NCBI GenBank assembly: GCA_024403455.1 | Contig: JAKSRR010000011.1 | Location: 24,489 to 88,488 of the forward strand | DNA length: 64,000 nucleotides | Origin: Lachnospiraceae bacterium | GTDB lineage: Bacteria > Bacillota > Clostridia > Lachnospirales > Lachnospiraceae | Reading direction: 5' to 3' | Part shown: positions 17,117 to 26,119 of the stretch, one piece after another | Numbering within the stretch: the stretch's first letter is position 1 | Layout: each line of letters begins with the position of its first letter | The notes under the pieces: generated by a model | Databases searched by the model: none | What the model was told of the DNA's origin: nothing | Seen by the model: only the letters and a program-made list of their open reading frames with translations | Made by a program: the position numbers and the translations under genes

Positions 17117-18103
17117 TTAGATTTTACGAATCAGTTTCTCCAGAGCTTTTAGCGGAATATGTAAAAGAAGAGCTAAAAGAATGGTGATTACCACCGTTAA
17201 AAGCCCTTGCATCTCAGAGGAAAGCCTTATCTTCGTGGAACAAACATAAATGATTGCATTATGAAGTAAAAAGATTTCATAGGAAGCCTCACCTAATTTC
17301 ACTAGAGGTTTGTAGTCAATACGAACCTTCTGTAATAGGGTAATTACCCACCCACAGAAGAAAATGGCCGCTGCGTTTCTTAAAAGAATTAAATCTACAG
17401 CATTCTCCCATTTCAGGATAAAAAATCCTCCGATACATCCTGTCTCCACCAAAAGAAATATCACATTTTTTAGTATCCACTTTTCCTGCACCAGCCGAAC
17501 ACATTCCTGCTCCTTCTGGGCATAAAAAATGCCTAACACAAAACACAGGCTGCTTTCATACCAAGTCGCACCAATAGCATATTTTTTGTCTAAAATAAAC
17601 AGAACTACGATTGCGATAAGTGTAATCGCTGTCATCAAAATATTGGCTGTCTTCGTTTTAAAAAATCTGTAGCATAAATAAAACAGCACATAAAATACTG
17701 CGATTTCCTCTATAAACCAAATCAATGATTCAAAAAAGAATTTGGGCTGCAGGTGCGTAAGAACGTAGTTAACGGTTGCAATAGGAGAAACCATTGGAGT
17801 AATACAGACTTCTCCAAAGACATATAAAAGGTATGCCGGCGCCAAAAGTAGCAGCAGTCGCCTTAAAAGAAACCTCTTGAAATAGTTAGGATTGTTCTCT
17901 TTACTTTTAAAAAGTCCATAACCACTAAGGAAAAAAAACAGTCCTACAAACAGAACCCCTGCTTTTCTAAAAGGATACAAAAAAGGCAGGTTCCAAGCCA
18001 AACCTATGTGACCGAGCATAATCTCTACGGCCGACAATCCTTTCAGGGAACTTGCCATTTCTTTAGTTAATGTAAATTGTACTGAACTATTTTCTTTTGC
18101 CAA
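17117..18103 (-). CDS. Acyltransferase 3 family membrane protein (O-acetyltransferase-like)
   Basis: 328 residues, about ten hydrophobic helices. The N-terminal part shows the acyltransferase 3 pattern: LKGLSAVEIMLGH, with the conserved His in helix 1, and FFLSGYGLF. Family members O-acetylate surface glycans or other envelope polymers. The start is a TTG with AAGGA eight bases upstream; the first in-frame ATG is 15 codons later and would shorten the opening region. It follows the TPR gene of the Bat-like operon by about 30 bases and may be its last gene. Confidence 0.8.
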   Translation of the reverse strand: MAKENSSVQFTLTKEMASSLKGLSAVEIMLGHIGLAWNLPFLYPFRKAGVLFVGLFFFLSGYGLFKSKENNPNYFKRFLLRRLLLLLAPAYLLYVFGEVCITPMVSPIATVNYVLTHLQPKFFFESLIWFIEEIAVFYVLFYLCYRFFKTKTANILMTAITLIAIVVLFILDKKYAIGATWYESSLCFVLGIFYAQKEQECVRLVQEKWILKNVIFLLVETGCIGGFFILKWENAVDLILLRNAAAIFFCGWVITLLQKVRIDYKPLVKLGEASYEIFLLHNAIIYVCSTKIRLSSEMQGLLTVVITILLALLLHIPLKALEKLIRKI

Positions 18104-18136
18104 AATACTAGTCCTTCATGCACTACAAAGTGCTTC

Positions 18137-18835
18137 CTACCACGGATCGCCAAAGTAGCCATACCACTCTGAATTATCTTGACCTTCCTCATTCATACCT
18201 TCCTGGTATTCATCTCGAACTTCATCGGTCTGATTCATTAACTCATTTAAGGCGTCCAGGTTCTCGTTGCCGGTGCCGCCGTTATCTCCGCCGCCACCAC
18301 CATCATCGTTGTTATCATCGTTATTATCATCCGGACTGGAACTACTCTGAGAATCTAACAGTTTTTTAATTTCATCATACAATTTCTGCGCTTCTCTGTC
18401 ATGACCATCCCCTTCTTCCTTTGCACATTCCTGTGCGGCGAGGATGTCCAGACACTCCTCGCCTACCGTTACAATTTCCTCCCAGGCAGCCTGCGCTTCG
18501 TCTTCTTTCATACTTGCAAAAGACTCCATCTCTTTCACTTTTGTGGTATACATCTTCGCAAGTGCAAGGTTCACCCTTACATCGCACTCCTTTTTCTCTG
18601 GCATATGACAGTTTAATGCTTTCTCATAGCAGGAAATTGCACTGACATAGTCTTCCTTTTCATAAAAGGAGTTACCTTTGTTATAGTGGTAAATATATAT
18701 ATTCAGATAAATCATAATGGCAGCAAAAACAAGCGCTGCAAAAAGAGATCCAAAGATTAAAATCCTTGTAACTATTTTGCGAACCTTACGATTCTTTTCT
18801 AATTTTTCATTTTCCAGATTTAGTTCTTCGCTCAA
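18137..18835 (-). CDS. TPR-containing single-pass membrane protein (BatC/BatE-like position)
   Basis: 232 residues. A basic cytoplasmic N-terminus, one helix (about 25-48), then a TPR-like pair (NKGNSFYEKEDYVSAISCYEKAL) and a low-complexity acidic Asp/Asn/Gly region near 170-195. It occupies the place of the TPR proteins in Bat aerotolerance-type operons and presumably scaffolds the two VWA proteins. The tail ends in an aromatic WYGYFGDPW. Confidence 0.75.
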   Translation of the reverse strand: MSEELNLENEKLEKNRKVRKIVTRILIFGSLFAALVFAAIMIYLNIYIYHYNKGNSFYEKEDYVSAISCYEKALNCHMPEKKECDVRVNLALAKMYTTKVKEMESFASMKEDEAQAAWEEIVTVGEECLDILAAQECAKEEGDGHDREAQKLYDEIKKLLDSQSSSSPDDNNDDNNDDGGGGGDNGGTGNENLDALNELMNQTDEVRDEYQEGMNEEGQDNSEWYGYFGDPW

Positions 18836-18853
18836 AATTAAGTACTACGCTTT

Positions 18854-19825
18854 CTATTTCTTTTTAATGAACAATACACCTTCGGCAACAAACATTAGCA
18901 GTAACGGAATCGCAATGTAGAAGGAAATATCCGTGGCACCATCCAGAGCATTTACACTCAGCTCTGTAGCCGACGTTTCTGTCTTCATATACTCTAAATC
19001 TTTCAATATACTTTTTAATACTTTATCTACATCAGAGGAATTTGTCATGTGAATATAGGAAAGCTGCATCTCCTGTGCGGCCTTCATGAGACTCTCCTCA
19101 CCATATTTTGCAACACCGATTTCACCTTCAGTACTGAGCACTTCCGTAACATTACCCTCGTAATCGGTATAATGCATAATGCCGCCCTGCTCAGTACCAT
19201 ATCCAAGTACAGCGCCATCATCGATATACTTACTAAGTCCTGCATAGGATGCCGTGTGCTGGTCATTGGTTTCCTCACCATCAGAAATGAAGAAAACAAC
19301 CACTTTTCCTGGATCCCCTAAATCATCCATGGACCGCCTAGCAGACTGTAGCGTCGACTCCATTAATGATATAGGGCGACTCATCGTCGTTCCTGTTGCT
19401 GTCGGATTATATTTAGGACGCAGCTCCTCTATTGTGTCTAGCACATAATCACCATTACTGGTAAAAGGTGCACGAAGGTATGCCTGATTATCAAAAGAAA
19501 CAACGGCATAGGTTGCGCCTTCTAATTCCCTAACAATATGCTTGCAATCCTCCACAACAGCAGAGAAACGGGTTGCACCATCCTCTCCATCTTCTGCAAG
19601 CATGCTCAAGGTCGTGTCTACGACAAAAAGGACCTTTAAATTTACCTTTCCCTTCTTCTCTGTAACACCTTCTCCCGGAAGTAAGGGACGAAGTAAGAGG
19701 CATGCCAGTAGCAGCACCATAATAATCTGCCTAATATAAGGGAATATTCCTTTTCTTTTGAGAGCCAATAATCCAATACAAATGACTATAATGGCCCAAA
19801 TGGGTATTACCGGACTGATAATCAT
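18854..19825 (-). CDS. VWA domain membrane protein (BatB-like)
   Basis: 323 residues: two N-terminal helices, a von Willebrand A domain, and one C-terminal helix (FYIAIPLLLMFVAEGVLF). The MIDAS motif is D-T-T-L-S (near residue 70), matching the D-x-S/T-x-S metal site, with TGTTMSRP and FFISDGEET as the second and third MIDAS loops. It is likely a membrane-bound protein-interaction module working with the paralogue encoded just upstream. The gap to that gene is about 20 bases. Confidence 0.85.
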   Translation of the reverse strand: MIISPVIPIWAIIVICIGLLALKRKGIFPYIRQIIMVLLLACLLLRPLLPGEGVTEKKGKVNLKVLFVVDTTLSMLAEDGEDGATRFSAVVEDCKHIVRELEGATYAVVSFDNQAYLRAPFTSNGDYVLDTIEELRPKYNPTATGTTMSRPISLMESTLQSARRSMDDLGDPGKVVVFFISDGEETNDQHTASYAGLSKYIDDGAVLGYGTEQGGIMHYTDYEGNVTEVLSTEGEIGVAKYGEESLMKAAQEMQLSYIHMTNSSDVDKVLKSILKDLEYMKTETSATELSVNALDGATDISFYIAIPLLLMFVAEGVLFIKKK

Positions 19826-19846
19826 ACGCTTTTCCTAATAAAGAAA

Positions 19847-20941
19847 TTATTTCTTCATGAGTTTTACAGTAACAAAAAGGCCTAACATGGAAGCCATTAA
19901 GAACAAAATGGGCATCTCCTGGTGGGTCTGCTCCGTGGTATAGGTTTCCTTCTGCGCAGCATTTTTACTAAGTTTCTCAATATCCTTCACAATGGTCTTA
20001 AAAGAGTCAATCTCATTCTCCAAATAGTAGCTTCCACCGGTCAGTTCTACTGCCTGTTTCATCTCATTCATGCAGACATCAATCGGCCTAGAAAGATCAG
20101 ACTGTCTGGGAACATAGGTAGTACCGATACCGTATACCAAAATGTCCCTCTGTCTGCAGAGTTCAGCAGCTTCCATAATATCGAAATACTGCTCCCCATC
20201 CGTTTCATTGATATCATTGTCAGATGTATAAATAACTACGCGGGTACGCTCTTCCTCTCCCATTTTAGGGAAATGTAAAACGGTAGAAGCAAGACCATCT
20301 CCTGCAAAGGAGCTACCTCGCCAGTTAGTCTCCCCCGTACCTGTGTACAAATAATCAATCTTTTCTGCAATATCACTGCTATACTTATAGTGATAATAAT
20401 AATCATCCACTTTTCTGGAAGCATCCTGAATTTGATCCAGAATCTCTATTACGTAATTATAATCATCCGTCAGGGGACAGAATAGAACTGGCGTTGTGTT
20501 AAATACGATGATACCAAAGCGATCACCTTTTAGCTGCAGAACCATATCCTTCAGTTCTTCACACAAATTCTCGTTCACCTTACATACAGAAGTTGATACG
20601 TCCATACACAGAATAATATCTCTGGAATATCGCTGCACTTCTTTAACATCTTCCTTATAGGGTCTGGAGAAAATCAAGCCCATGGATAAGAAAGAAGTTG
20701 TCATGAACAGTACCAAAAATCCAGAAAGTACGCGGAACATCGCTTTCCTCTTCTTAAGGTAGCCTGTATCCTCTGCATAAGCCATGGCATAAATCTTCTC
20801 ACCTTTTTTGAACTTTCCGGACCTACGAATCACAAAAAAGAGAATAGCAAAAACCAATGCCAGCCCGGCACTAATATACAAGAACAATAAATTTTTATAT
20901 TTGATGCCACTATCTGCAGCAAAAATATTTACAAATTCCAT
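19847..20941 (-). CDS. VWA domain membrane protein (BatA-like)
   Basis: 364 residues, helices near residues 20-40 and 75-95, a VWA domain and a C-terminal helix. The MIDAS motif DVSTS is intact and VVIYTSDND carries the third loop. The start overlaps the end of the preceding gene (20929) by 13 bases, so translation is coupled. Part of the MoxR-DUF58-VWA operon. Confidence 0.85.
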   Translation of the reverse strand: MEFVNIFAADSGIKYKNLLFLYISAGLALVFAILFFVIRRSGKFKKGEKIYAMAYAEDTGYLKKRKAMFRVLSGFLVLFMTTSFLSMGLIFSRPYKEDVKEVQRYSRDIILCMDVSTSVCKVNENLCEELKDMVLQLKGDRFGIIVFNTTPVLFCPLTDDYNYVIEILDQIQDASRKVDDYYYHYKYSSDIAEKIDYLYTGTGETNWRGSSFAGDGLASTVLHFPKMGEEERTRVVIYTSDNDINETDGEQYFDIMEAAELCRQRDILVYGIGTTYVPRQSDLSRPIDVCMNEMKQAVELTGGSYYLENEIDSFKTIVKDIEKLSKNAAQKETYTTEQTHQEMPILFLMASMLGLFVTVKLMKK

Positions 20942-21417
20942 CCTCTAATAATCCACTTTGTCTTTTCAATTGCTGTAATCTCATCACCCTCTGAAATCTT
21001 AGCAAACTCTACCGCATAGAATTCTTCAATCAGGTTCGCCAGCACTGGCGCATTCATATTCTTAATCTCATTCAGTGTACAACGACTTACCTTCACTCCT
21101 GTAAAGTCACTGATGAATTCTCGAACATACTTACTCAGTGTATGGAAACACATACGATCTGAGATCCCGCCTGCCCGCACCTTCATATACAACCCATCAA
21201 TTAACATCAGATATTTGTTACGCAACATATTTTTCTCTGCGGGAGAAAGTGCTTTCCATGCCGCATCCGCATCTACAGGCTTCGGTTTTGGCATCAATTT
21301 GATGATCAAAAGGACAATACCATAGATTGCAAAAATAGCAGCCACAATAATCACAAATGTGAAAATCGGCTTGTTATTCAGTTGATAATTTTCCTGTAAG
21401 GATACACTAAATTCCAT
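20929..21417 (-). CDS. Small membrane protein of the MoxR/VWA operon (DUF4381-like position)
   Basis: 162 residues with one N-terminal helix (about 18-42) and a helical cytoplasmic domain. Related operons carry a DUF4381-like protein at this position between DUF58 and the VWA genes; the sequence similarity itself is too weak for me to assert membership. It could link the DUF58 protein to the VWA pair. Confidence 0.65.
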   Translation of the reverse strand: MEFSVSLQENYQLNNKPIFTFVIIVAAIFAIYGIVLLIIKLMPKPKPVDADAAWKALSPAEKNMLRNKYLMLIDGLYMKVRAGGISDRMCFHTLSKYVREFISDFTGVKVSRCTLNEIKNMNAPVLANLIEEFYAVEFAKISEGDEITAIEKTKWIIRGWNL

Positions 21418-21432
21418 CTTCTATACTTTCAT

Positions 21433-22317
21433 CTATCGTTTTTCAAACTTATGTCTTCCCAGTAGGGAGATTAATTCTTTTTCTACTTCTACGGCCTTGT
21501 CAAAATCTTCGTTTGCAATACTGTGACGTTTTAACTTCTCCTGCGCCTCTTGCTGCATTGCAAGCTTCTTTTCTTCAATAATCTTCTGCAGTTTTTTATC
21601 CTTCGAAAAGAAATCGTCTACATAGCGATCCTTTCCAAGGTCATAGATCTTGCCCGGTTCCAAATTCGCATCACTCATATATAAAGCAAGCACATCATGA
21701 CTGACCTTCAGTCTGCGAAGGTTCTGCTCAGTAATCCCATGAATTCCTTCTAAATCAGATACAATAAACACAATCATTTTACGATTATAATTCTTCAGAA
21801 CATATTCAATGGTTGCATTTAAATCGGAATGGTTCTCCATGGTAACAGCGCGATAATAATCTTCTAGCAGAATCTCGATATTACCTAGGCCAGTTTTAAA
21901 CGGATAATGTTTTAACTTCTCACCATCCATAAAGGTCGTTGCAATGTAGTCATCATTTCGATTCACAAACATTGCCAGCGTTCCTGCCGCCATAATAGCA
22001 AGCTCACGCTTTTCCTCATCCCCTTTGGTATTTCCTAGCATTCTCCGGTTCGTATCAAAAAGGAACATAATATTATGCTTCTTTTCAGCAACATACTGAC
22101 GAACCAGGACTTTTCCACTTCGAGAGGTAGCCTTCCAGTCAATATCCTTTACATCATCCCCAGCAACATATTCCCGCAGTTCATCAAAATTCATACTCTT
22201 CCCTTTAAAGACGGAAGCATAGGAACCATCGAGAACACAGCTTGTCTGTCTTCTCGTATGAATATTCTGCATGGACTTCATATTGCCCTGAATTTTGGTT
22301 ATAAACCGCATTTTCAT
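21433..22317 (-). CDS. DUF58 domain protein
   Basis: 294 residues. Family signature GKSMNFDELREYVAGDDVKDIDWKAT (shown by key residues FDELREY and D-D-x-x-x-I-D-W) near 38-62, followed by a degenerate VWA-like fold (MFLFDTNR, VFIVSDLEG). DUF58 proteins are regularly encoded next to MoxR ATPases, which are thought to act on them as chaperones. The ATG overlaps the moxR stop by four bases (ATGA). Confidence 0.88.
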   Translation of the reverse strand: MKMRFITKIQGNMKSMQNIHTRRQTSCVLDGSYASVFKGKSMNFDELREYVAGDDVKDIDWKATSRSGKVLVRQYVAEKKHNIMFLFDTNRRMLGNTKGDEEKRELAIMAAGTLAMFVNRNDDYIATTFMDGEKLKHYPFKTGLGNIEILLEDYYRAVTMENHSDLNATIEYVLKNYNRKMIVFIVSDLEGIHGITEQNLRRLKVSHDVLALYMSDANLEPGKIYDLGKDRYVDDFFSKDKKLQKIIEEKKLAMQQEAQEKLKRHSIANEDFDKAVEVEKELISLLGRHKFEKR

Positions 22318-23300
22318 GGTGTGGGAACTGCTCCTACTATTGCATCAACAATCTGCTCAACCTTAATACCATCTGCCATAGCTGCATAGTTAAGACCAAT
22401 ACGATGTCCCAAAACAGCATACTTTAGGTACTTTACATCATCCGGTGTAACATAACCACGACCGCTGATGACGGCAACTGCCTTGGTAGTTTCCATAAAA
22501 GTAATGGCTGCACGAGTACTTGCGCCCATACTAATGTACTGCGCTAGTTCAGGCCCAATATATCTCTCTGCATATCGAGTTGCCTGTACTAAGTCAACAA
22601 TGTACTGCTTTACCAGATTATCAATGTATACACGCTTACGAAGTTTCTGTAGTTCCATAATTTCTTCAATGGTAGCTACAGGTTCGGAGAAATCAAAAAT
22701 GCCACTTTCCACACGATTTAAAATCTCTGTCTCAGCATTTCTATCAGGATAGTTCAGGTTAACTTTCAACAGGAAACGATCTAACTGTGCTTCAGAAAGA
22801 ACATAGGTACCTTCCTGTTCTACCGGGTTCTGGGTCGCAATTACTACAAACACTTCCGGCATATCAATCTTCTTACCGCCAATAGTAATGGCATGTTCCT
22901 GCATGGCCTCCAGCATCGCACTCTGCGTCTTTGCACTGGAACGGTTAATTTCATCTAGGAGTAAAAAGTTAGCGTACACAGGGCCAATCTTTGTTTCAAA
23001 GATATTTTCCTTTGCATTGTAAATCTGTGTACCGATAATATCACTGGGAATAAGGTCCGGAGTACACTGTACACGAGAGAAGCTACCACCTACGGCCTCT
23101 GTCATAACTTTGGCTGCAGTTGTCTTCGCAAGACCCGGAACAGACTCCATAAGGATATGGCCATTGGCCATCATAGATATCAAAATAGCATTGCCAAGAA
23201 ATGGCTGTCCTACCATTTTGCTGTTATAGTAATTTAAAATTCTTTGTATCGTACCGCTTGCTTTTTGCAGTTCTTCATTTGTGATATTTGCCTGACTCAT
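22314..23300 (-). CDS. MoxR family AAA+ ATPase
   Basis: 328 residues. Walker A variant VPGLAKTT (about 54-61) and Walker B LLLDEIN (113-119), sensor region IATQNPVEQEGTY, as in MoxR proteins that act as chaperones for VWA-containing partners. GAGGAGGAG lies just before the ATG, and a TATAAT box is at 23341-23346. It is the first gene of the operon running to about 17.1 kb. A role in envelope stress is inferred from related operons only. Confidence 0.92.
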   Translation of the reverse strand: MSQANITNEELQKASGTIQRILNYYNSKMVGQPFLGNAILISMMANGHILMESVPGLAKTTAAKVMTEAVGGSFSRVQCTPDLIPSDIIGTQIYNAKENIFETKIGPVYANFLLLDEINRSSAKTQSAMLEAMQEHAITIGGKKIDMPEVFVVIATQNPVEQEGTYVLSEAQLDRFLLKVNLNYPDRNAETEILNRVESGIFDFSEPVATIEEIMELQKLRKRVYIDNLVKQYIVDLVQATRYAERYIGPELAQYISMGASTRAAITFMETTKAVAVISGRGYVTPDDVKYLKYAVLGHRIGLNYAAMADGIKVEQIVDAIVGAVPTP

Positions 23301-23340
23301 GTTCTCCTCCTCGCCCTTACAAATATTTGCACATCAAGCT

Positions 23341-23346
23341 AATTAT
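23341..23346 (-). promoter_or_regulatory. -10 box of the MoxR operon
   Basis: TATAAT on the minus strand about 40 bases before the moxR ATG; the -35 is weak. Confidence 0.45.
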
Positions 23347-23426
23347 AACATAGTTACGACTGCTATATGCACTCATGCACCTAGATTATGTAATTTTGTG
23401 CTATCTCTATGGATATACTGTGCATC

Positions 23427-23451
23427 AAAAAAGCGGCCATCCGGCCGCCAT
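23427..23451 (-). terminator. Terminator after murA
   Basis: GCGGCC-GGAT-GGCCGC stem followed by six T on the minus strand, four bases after the murA stop. The opposite strand also has a T-run, so it may work both ways. Confidence 0.88.
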
Positions 23452-23454
23452 TTT

Positions 23455-24750
23455 TTACTGTACTAATTTTAACCTAGCGCGTCTCAGTTCGTCTTCAGAA
23501 GCATATCTTTCAATATTGCCTCCCAGTGCACGAAGTTTACTGTCAAAATCTTCATAGCCTCGCTCGATATATTTAATATCGTCGATGGTACTCTCACCCT
23601 CCGCAGCTAACGCTGCAATTACTAGCGCTGCTCCCGCGCGAAGATCTGGTGCGGTGATATTTGCTCCAGTATATTTTTCTACACCTGTAATGATTGCCGT
23701 ATTACCTTCCACCTTCATGGAAGCTCCCATACTAATGAGTTCATCCACGTACTTGAAACGGTTGTCAAAAATACTTTCCGTAACAATACTGGTACCAGCA
23801 GCAATTCCTAATGCCACAGTCATCTGGGGCTGCATATCCGTCGGGAAACCAGGATAAGGCAATGTCTTAATCTGGGTATTGGTTAAAATACCGTTGCCCT
23901 GCACTCTTACAGAATCATCATATTCAATCACGCTACAGCCAATCTCTAACAGCTTTGCAGTGATACACTCCAAATGCTTTGGGATTACATTCTTTACAAG
24001 AACATCTCCCTTCGTTGCTGCTGCCGCAACCATGTAAGTACCTGCTTCAATCTGGTCGGGGATAATAGCATATTCTGTACCATGCAGTTTCTCCACACCC
24101 TTGATACGAATCACATCCGTACCGGCGCCCTTAATGTTTGCACCCATAGAGTTTAAGAAGTTCGCTAAATCAACGACATGCGGCTCTTTGGCAACGTTCT
24201 CAATGGTCGTCTTTCCCACAGCCATGGTTGCCGCCATCATAATATTGATGGTTGCACCTACAGAAACCTTATCCAAGAAAATATGCGTTCCGCGTAGTTC
24301 CGTTGCATCTGCAATGATGTTGCCATTCTTGATCTCTACTCTCGCACCGAGTGCACGAAAACCTTTGATGTGCTGGTCAATGGCTCTAACACCAATATTG
24401 CATCCACCTGGTAGCGGCACTTCAGCATGCTTATACTTACCAAGCAGTGCACCAATCATATAGTAAGAAGCACGGATTCGCTTCATATAATCACTGTCAA
24501 TAATACACTCCGTAATCTTTGACGAATCCATACGGACTGTATGACGACTAATCTTTTCAGTTTTTACACCGATGCTTTCCATAGCTTCCATGAGAACATT
24601 GGTGTCCCGTACATCCGGCACATTCTCAATCACTACGATATCATCTGTCATCACGCCGGCTGCTAAAATAGGAAGAGCTGCATTTTTCGCACCACCAATT
24701 TCAACTTCACCCATTAAGGGCTTGCCGCCTATGATTGCGTACTTTTCCAT
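23455..24750 (-). CDS. murA: UDP-N-acetylglucosamine 1-carboxyvinyltransferase
   Basis: First committed step of peptidoglycan synthesis: transfers enolpyruvate from PEP to UDP-GlcNAc. 431 residues. The catalytic Cys117 is present in PGGCNIGVR, so the enzyme is of the fosfomycin-sensitive (Cys) type as judged by that residue alone. The ATG at 24750 with GAGG about nine bases upstream gives the standard N-terminus MEKYAIIGGKPL; a TTG 24 codons upstream lies inside the promoter and is rejected. It follows ddl but has its own strong promoter. Confidence 0.95.
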   Translation of the reverse strand: MEKYAIIGGKPLMGEVEIGGAKNAALPILAAGVMTDDIVVIENVPDVRDTNVLMEAMESIGVKTEKISRHTVRMDSSKITECIIDSDYMKRIRASYYMIGALLGKYKHAEVPLPGGCNIGVRAIDQHIKGFRALGARVEIKNGNIIADATELRGTHIFLDKVSVGATINIMMAATMAVGKTTIENVAKEPHVVDLANFLNSMGANIKGAGTDVIRIKGVEKLHGTEYAIIPDQIEAGTYMVAAAATKGDVLVKNVIPKHLECITAKLLEIGCSVIEYDDSVRVQGNGILTNTQIKTLPYPGFPTDMQPQMTVALGIAAGTSIVTESIFDNRFKYVDELISMGASMKVEGNTAIITGVEKYTGANITAPDLRAGAALVIAALAAEGESTIDDIKYIERGYEDFDSKLRALGGNIERYASEDELRRARLKLVQ

Positions 24751-24824
24751 AAAGAATTCCTCTTGGTGTATGAATCCACCTTTGCAAATGGACTTCCAAT
24801 CCAATTTGCACACAATTCGCAAAC

Positions 24825-24853
24825 ATTATAGTATACCGGCCAACAAATGTCAA
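24825..24853 (-). promoter_or_regulatory. Consensus promoter of murA
   Basis: On the minus strand TTGACA (24848-24853), a 17-base spacer and TATAAT (24825-24830), a perfect sigma-A type promoter. A second TTGACA occurs about 15 bases further upstream. Confidence 0.85.
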
Positions 24854-24902
24854 AACAGATTATGTCAACCTCTTTGACTTTACCGGTCGATTTGCAGATA
24901 TT

Positions 24903-26093
24903 TTATACCTTACTTCCTTTGCTTCCCCCTAAGGTTGCTCCATTTAAAATATTGGAGTCAAAGGAAAATGTAATTCCTTCTTCCTCCCGCACACGTTTTA
25001 AAGAAAGCTGAATCATACGATCTAATAGCTGTGCATAAGGCACCCCAACAGGCTCCCACAGATAGAAGGAAAGGGATCCAGGAATCGTGTTAATCTCATT
25101 AAAATACAGATTGCCATTGTCTTCATCAATCATAAAGTCGATACGGGCAACACCGTGGCATCCCAGTTTCTTAAAGGACTTTACTGCCATCTGGCGAATC
25201 TCTTCTCGCTTTTCAGGCGTAATATTTGCAGGGATTTGTCTGGACACACCGGCCATCCCCTTGGAACCACCGGTCTTCTTGCCGCCACCATTACTCATAT
25301 ACTTATCTTCATAACTTAAGATATCCTTGGAATGGAAAGGTTCCTCACATTCGGAAGCAATCGCTTCATTTTCATCACCGAGCACAGCGCAGTTGATTTC
25401 ACGAAGATTCAAAATAGCATGCTCTACCAGAATCTTTCTAGAGTAAAGATAAGCATCATCAATGGCTTTTGCAAGTTCCTCCCGGTTCTTTGCAATACTG
25501 ATTCCTACCGAAGAGCCTAAATTGACAGGCTTAATAATCACCGGATAATCTACCTTGATTTCAATTTCAGAAATCATAGCATCCACATTGCCATAGTCTT
25601 CCATGGTATAAAGAAGGCAGGACAGAACCGGAATTTCATTATCTTTTAGAATTGCCTTCGTAATATACTTATCCATACCTACAGCAGATGCTGTAACATC
25701 ACATCCCACAAATGGGATACCAATCGTCTTTAAATATCCCTGCAGCGCACCATCCTCTACATTGGTTCCATGCACTACTGGAAATGCCACATCAATGGTA
25801 ATTTTCAGTTTCTTTCCAAAAGCCTTTGCTGGATAATTCACAAAGGATACCTCATCATCCTCATTCACTAAAATGACGCGGGTAGACTCCTTTAAAAGGG
25901 TCGGGATATCCTTATAAGATTCAATCTTTCCGATATTTTCTCCCACATACATTTCATTCTTCTTAGTAACATATACAGGCGTAACATCATACTTTTCCAA
26001 ATCCATACTCATATAAGCTTGGATTCCAGAAATAACAGAAACTTCATGTTCTACACTACGTCCACCAAACATTAATGCAACACGTGTTTTCAT
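24903..26093 (-). CDS. ddl: D-alanine--D-alanine ligase
   Basis: ATP-grasp ligase making the D-Ala-D-Ala dipeptide used by MurF. About 396 residues. FGGRSVEHEVSVISG at the N-terminus, KPVNLGSSVGIS (ATP-grasp) and INTIPGSLS at the C-terminus are diagnostic. The omega-loop after EDKYM is Gly/Lys rich, longer than in E. coli DdlB. A frame from TTG 26129 overlaps murF. The two adjacent ATGs at 26096 and 26093 follow GAGGAG; 26093 has the better spacing (six bases). Confidence 0.93.
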   Translation of the reverse strand: MKTRVALMFGGRSVEHEVSVISGIQAYMSMDLEKYDVTPVYVTKKNEMYVGENIGKIESYKDIPTLLKESTRVILVNEDDEVSFVNYPAKAFGKKLKITIDVAFPVVHGTNVEDGALQGYLKTIGIPFVGCDVTASAVGMDKYITKAILKDNEIPVLSCLLYTMEDYGNVDAMISEIEIKVDYPVIIKPVNLGSSVGISIAKNREELAKAIDDAYLYSRKILVEHAILNLREINCAVLGDENEAIASECEEPFHSKDILSYEDKYMSNGGGKKTGGSKGMAGVSRQIPANITPEKREEIRQMAVKSFKKLGCHGVARIDFMIDEDNGNLYFNEINTIPGSLSFYLWEPVGVPYAQLLDRMIQLSLKRVREEEGITFSFDSNILNGATLGGSKGSKV

Positions 26094-26119
26094 CATTTTC
26101 TCCTCACTGCCAAAGATTC

